Source of the DNA: Rhizobium sp. FY34 | GTDB taxonomy: Bacteria; Pseudomonadota; Alphaproteobacteria; Rhizobiales; Rhizobiaceae | Reading direction: 5' to 3' | Assembly: GCF_005222845.1 (NCBI RefSeq) | Contig: NZ_STFZ01000006.1 | Location: forward strand, 271,973 to 335,972 | DNA length: 64,000 bases | In this document: positions 62,603-64,000 of the stretch, one piece after another | Layout: every line of letters begins with the position of its first letter | How positions within the stretch are numbered: position 1 is the stretch's first letter | Notes under the pieces: generated by a model | What the model was told of the DNA's origin: nothing | What the model saw: only the letters and a program-made list of their open reading frames with translations | Database searches by the model: none | Position numbers and translations under genes: made by a program

Positions 62603-63604
62603 TTGGCCATTTCTCGTTTGACGCTGACGGCGCTGTTTCTGTCCACTGCACTCTGCACGGCGTTTCCGGTCATGGCGGAAACGCTGGCGGCACCGGTCTC
62701 AGTCAAGCGCATCACGCAGTTCAAATCCGGCTCGGATGAGACGCGGTTCGGCTCCTTCCAGTTCCTTGGCGGGCTGGAATTCACCTCCAGCGAGGAACTG
62801 CTCGGATCGCTGTCGAGCATCCGCTTCCGGCCGGATGGCTCGCAGTTCGTGTCCGTTCTGGACACCGGCCACTGGCTGACAGGCCGTATCACCCGCGATG
62901 GTGAGGGCTTTCTGGCCGGTCTTGCAGACCTGTCGATCAGTTCCATGGTCGATGCGCGCGGCAATATTCCCCACTACAAGGGCGATATCGATGCCGAGGG
63001 GCTTGCGCTGCGCGACGGGCAGGTTCTTGTCAGCTTCGAGCGGGATCACCGCGTGGATGTCTATCCCGATCCGGGCTTTGAGACGCAAAGGCCACTACGC
63101 AGCCTCAACATCCTTATTCCAAAACGCGAGCTGCGCAGCAATGGCGGGTTGGAGACTGTGGTGGTTGCGCCGCCTCAGAGCCCGCACAGCGGTACCGTGC
63201 TGACCATTGCCGAGAACAGCGTCGATCGGAACGGCAATCTTTTTGCCGCCATTCTGGAAGGGCCTGTGCGGGGTCAGTTCAAGGTGGTGCGTAATGATCC
63301 GTGGGATGTCACGGACGGCGCTTTCCTGCCGGGTGGCGACCTTCTGCTGCTGGAGCGCCGCTTCAGTTTTCTTGGCGGCGTCGGCATGCGCATCCGGCGG
63401 ATCGCCGGCCAAGATATCCGCCCCGGCGCGTTGCTCGACGGACCGGTGCAGATCGAGGCCGATATGGCCTATCAGATCGACAATATGGAAGGCATTGATG
63501 TTGTCGCCGGCGCCGATGGGCGCAGCCACATCATGCTCGTCTCCGATGACAATCACTCGATGCTGCAGCGCAACCTGATGCTGGAATTCCGTCTGGTTGA
63601 ATAG
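62603..63604 (+). CDS. secreted phytase-like/esterase-like protein
   Basis: 333 aa from a TTG start 6 nt after the cobT stop. A signal peptide (residues 1-25, ending VMA) precedes a beta-propeller-like domain of the esterase-like-activity-of-phytase family (GLEFTSSEELLGSLSSIRFRPDG, DAEGLALRDGQVLVSFERDHRV, NMEGIDVVAGADGRSHIMLVSDDN). Activity on phytate or phosphoesters is only implied by the family name. It is coupled to cobT by position but is unlikely to share its function. Confidence 0.82.
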   Translation: MAISRLTLTALFLSTALCTAFPVMAETLAAPVSVKRITQFKSGSDETRFGSFQFLGGLEFTSSEELLGSLSSIRFRPDGSQFVSVLDTGHWLTGRITRDGEGFLAGLADLSISSMVDARGNIPHYKGDIDAEGLALRDGQVLVSFERDHRVDVYPDPGFETQRPLRSLNILIPKRELRSNGGLETVVVAPPQSPHSGTVLTIAENSVDRNGNLFAAILEGPVRGQFKVVRNDPWDVTDGAFLPGGDLLLLERRFSFLGGVGMRIRRIAGQDIRPGALLDGPVQIEADMAYQIDNMEGIDVVAGADGRSHIMLVSDDNHSMLQRNLMLEFRLVE

Positions 63605-63625
63605 CGGGTGGAAATGAAGGCGCAG

Positions 63626-63964
63626 ATGACACGGATACACATTATGGGTGCCTCCGGTACTGGCACCACGACCCTCGGGCGAATGCTGGGAGAACGGCTC
63701 GAGATTGTACATCTCGACACGGATGATTTCTTCTGGATGCCAACCGATCCACCCTACAGAACGCCTCGTGCCGTTCCAGAGCGGCTATCGCTGCTTGAGG
63801 CGGCCATGGGAAGAGCGCCCGGTTGGGTCCTGTCCGGCTCGGCACTCAAATGGGGTACTCCGCTTGAAGCGATGTATGATCTGATCATCTTCCTGAGGAT
63901 CGATCCAACCTTATACGCGTCCTCATTGATCAGAACCCATTGGCCCATTCTCTGCGTCCGATAG
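63626..63964 (+). pseudogene. small P-loop kinase-like gene, probably 3'-truncated
   Basis: 112 codons. The start IHIMGASGTGTTTLGRMLGERL is a P-loop (GASGTGTTT) and HLDTDDFFWMPTDPPY plus VLSGSALKWG are hallmarks of small AAA/adenylate-kinase-like topology-modulating proteins, which run to about 170-190 residues. Here similarity stops after IIFLRIDPTL (residue about 95) and a stop follows 17 codons later, so the helical lid and C-terminus are missing. A frameshift or rearrangement just before the window edge is likely. AAGG lies 5 nt before the chosen ATG; an ATG at 63614 is also possible. Confidence 0.55.
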
Positions 63965-64000
63965 ACATGATCCGCCATGGCTGGCTTTCGAGTTTGCGCC

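Overview
The window reads as the chromosome of an alphaproteobacterium of the Rhizobiaceae (Rhizobium/Agrobacterium group; genus not resolved). This rests on the high GC codon use, an ALAS-type hemA, the accA-xerD-aroK-aroB-CorC-bolA-dnaJ-cobS-cobT order, a pccB/pccA/methylmalonyl-CoA mutase cluster with a divergent short-chain acyl-CoA regulator, and an ExoD protein.

1-8.5 kb: tamB (open at the left edge) and tamA, an outer-membrane assembly pair, then a glycine-zipper lipoprotein. 8.8-12.6 kb: a form II coxSLM-type molybdenum hydroxylase operon closed by a strong terminator. 12.6-14.0 kb: hemA behind a perfect FNR/FixK-type anaerobox. 14.1-25.3 kb: the propionyl-CoA to succinyl-CoA route (regulator, pccB, pccA, mutase). 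This route is interrupted by a DUF4160/DUF2442 pair, a YghU-type glutathione transferase, two tandem paralogues of unknown function, an AT-rich DUF4393 (Abi-alpha-like) gene and a ParDE pair. An MqsRA pair follows it. 26-33.5 kb: dxr, an FAD monooxygenase, a small unknown, exoD, a two-component system and a secreted SH3 protein.

33.5-47.3 kb is a mobile element: a Tn7-like transposon with tnsA-tnsB-tnsC-tniQ on the minus strand. Both ends carry three copies of a repeat ending in TGTCCC, widely spaced on the left and tight on the right. The right end lies about 45-57 bp beyond the 3' end of a tRNA-Arg(CCU) gene, which suggests tRNA-directed targeting by the long TniQ/TnsD-like protein. No cas gene or CRISPR array is present. 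The cargo is (i) a soluble FtsH-like AAA+/M41 protease next to a second TnsA-like protein whose catalytic residues look lost, and (ii) a 1261-aa single-chain restriction-methylation-specificity protein preceded by a region of tiny ORFs, an inverted repeat and an attenuator-like hairpin. The TnsA-paralogue/protease pair is the part most likely to be undescribed.

47.4-64 kb returns to housekeeping chromosome: tRNA-Arg and a 5' tRNA remnant, an M20 amidohydrolase, a D,D-carboxypeptidase, a CobW-family GTPase, a TusA-like protein, an L,D-transpeptidase lipoprotein, accA, xerD with a small membrane protein, aroK-aroB-CorC, bolA, a J-domain protein, cobS-cobT, a phytase-like secreted protein and an apparently truncated small P-loop kinase at the right edge.
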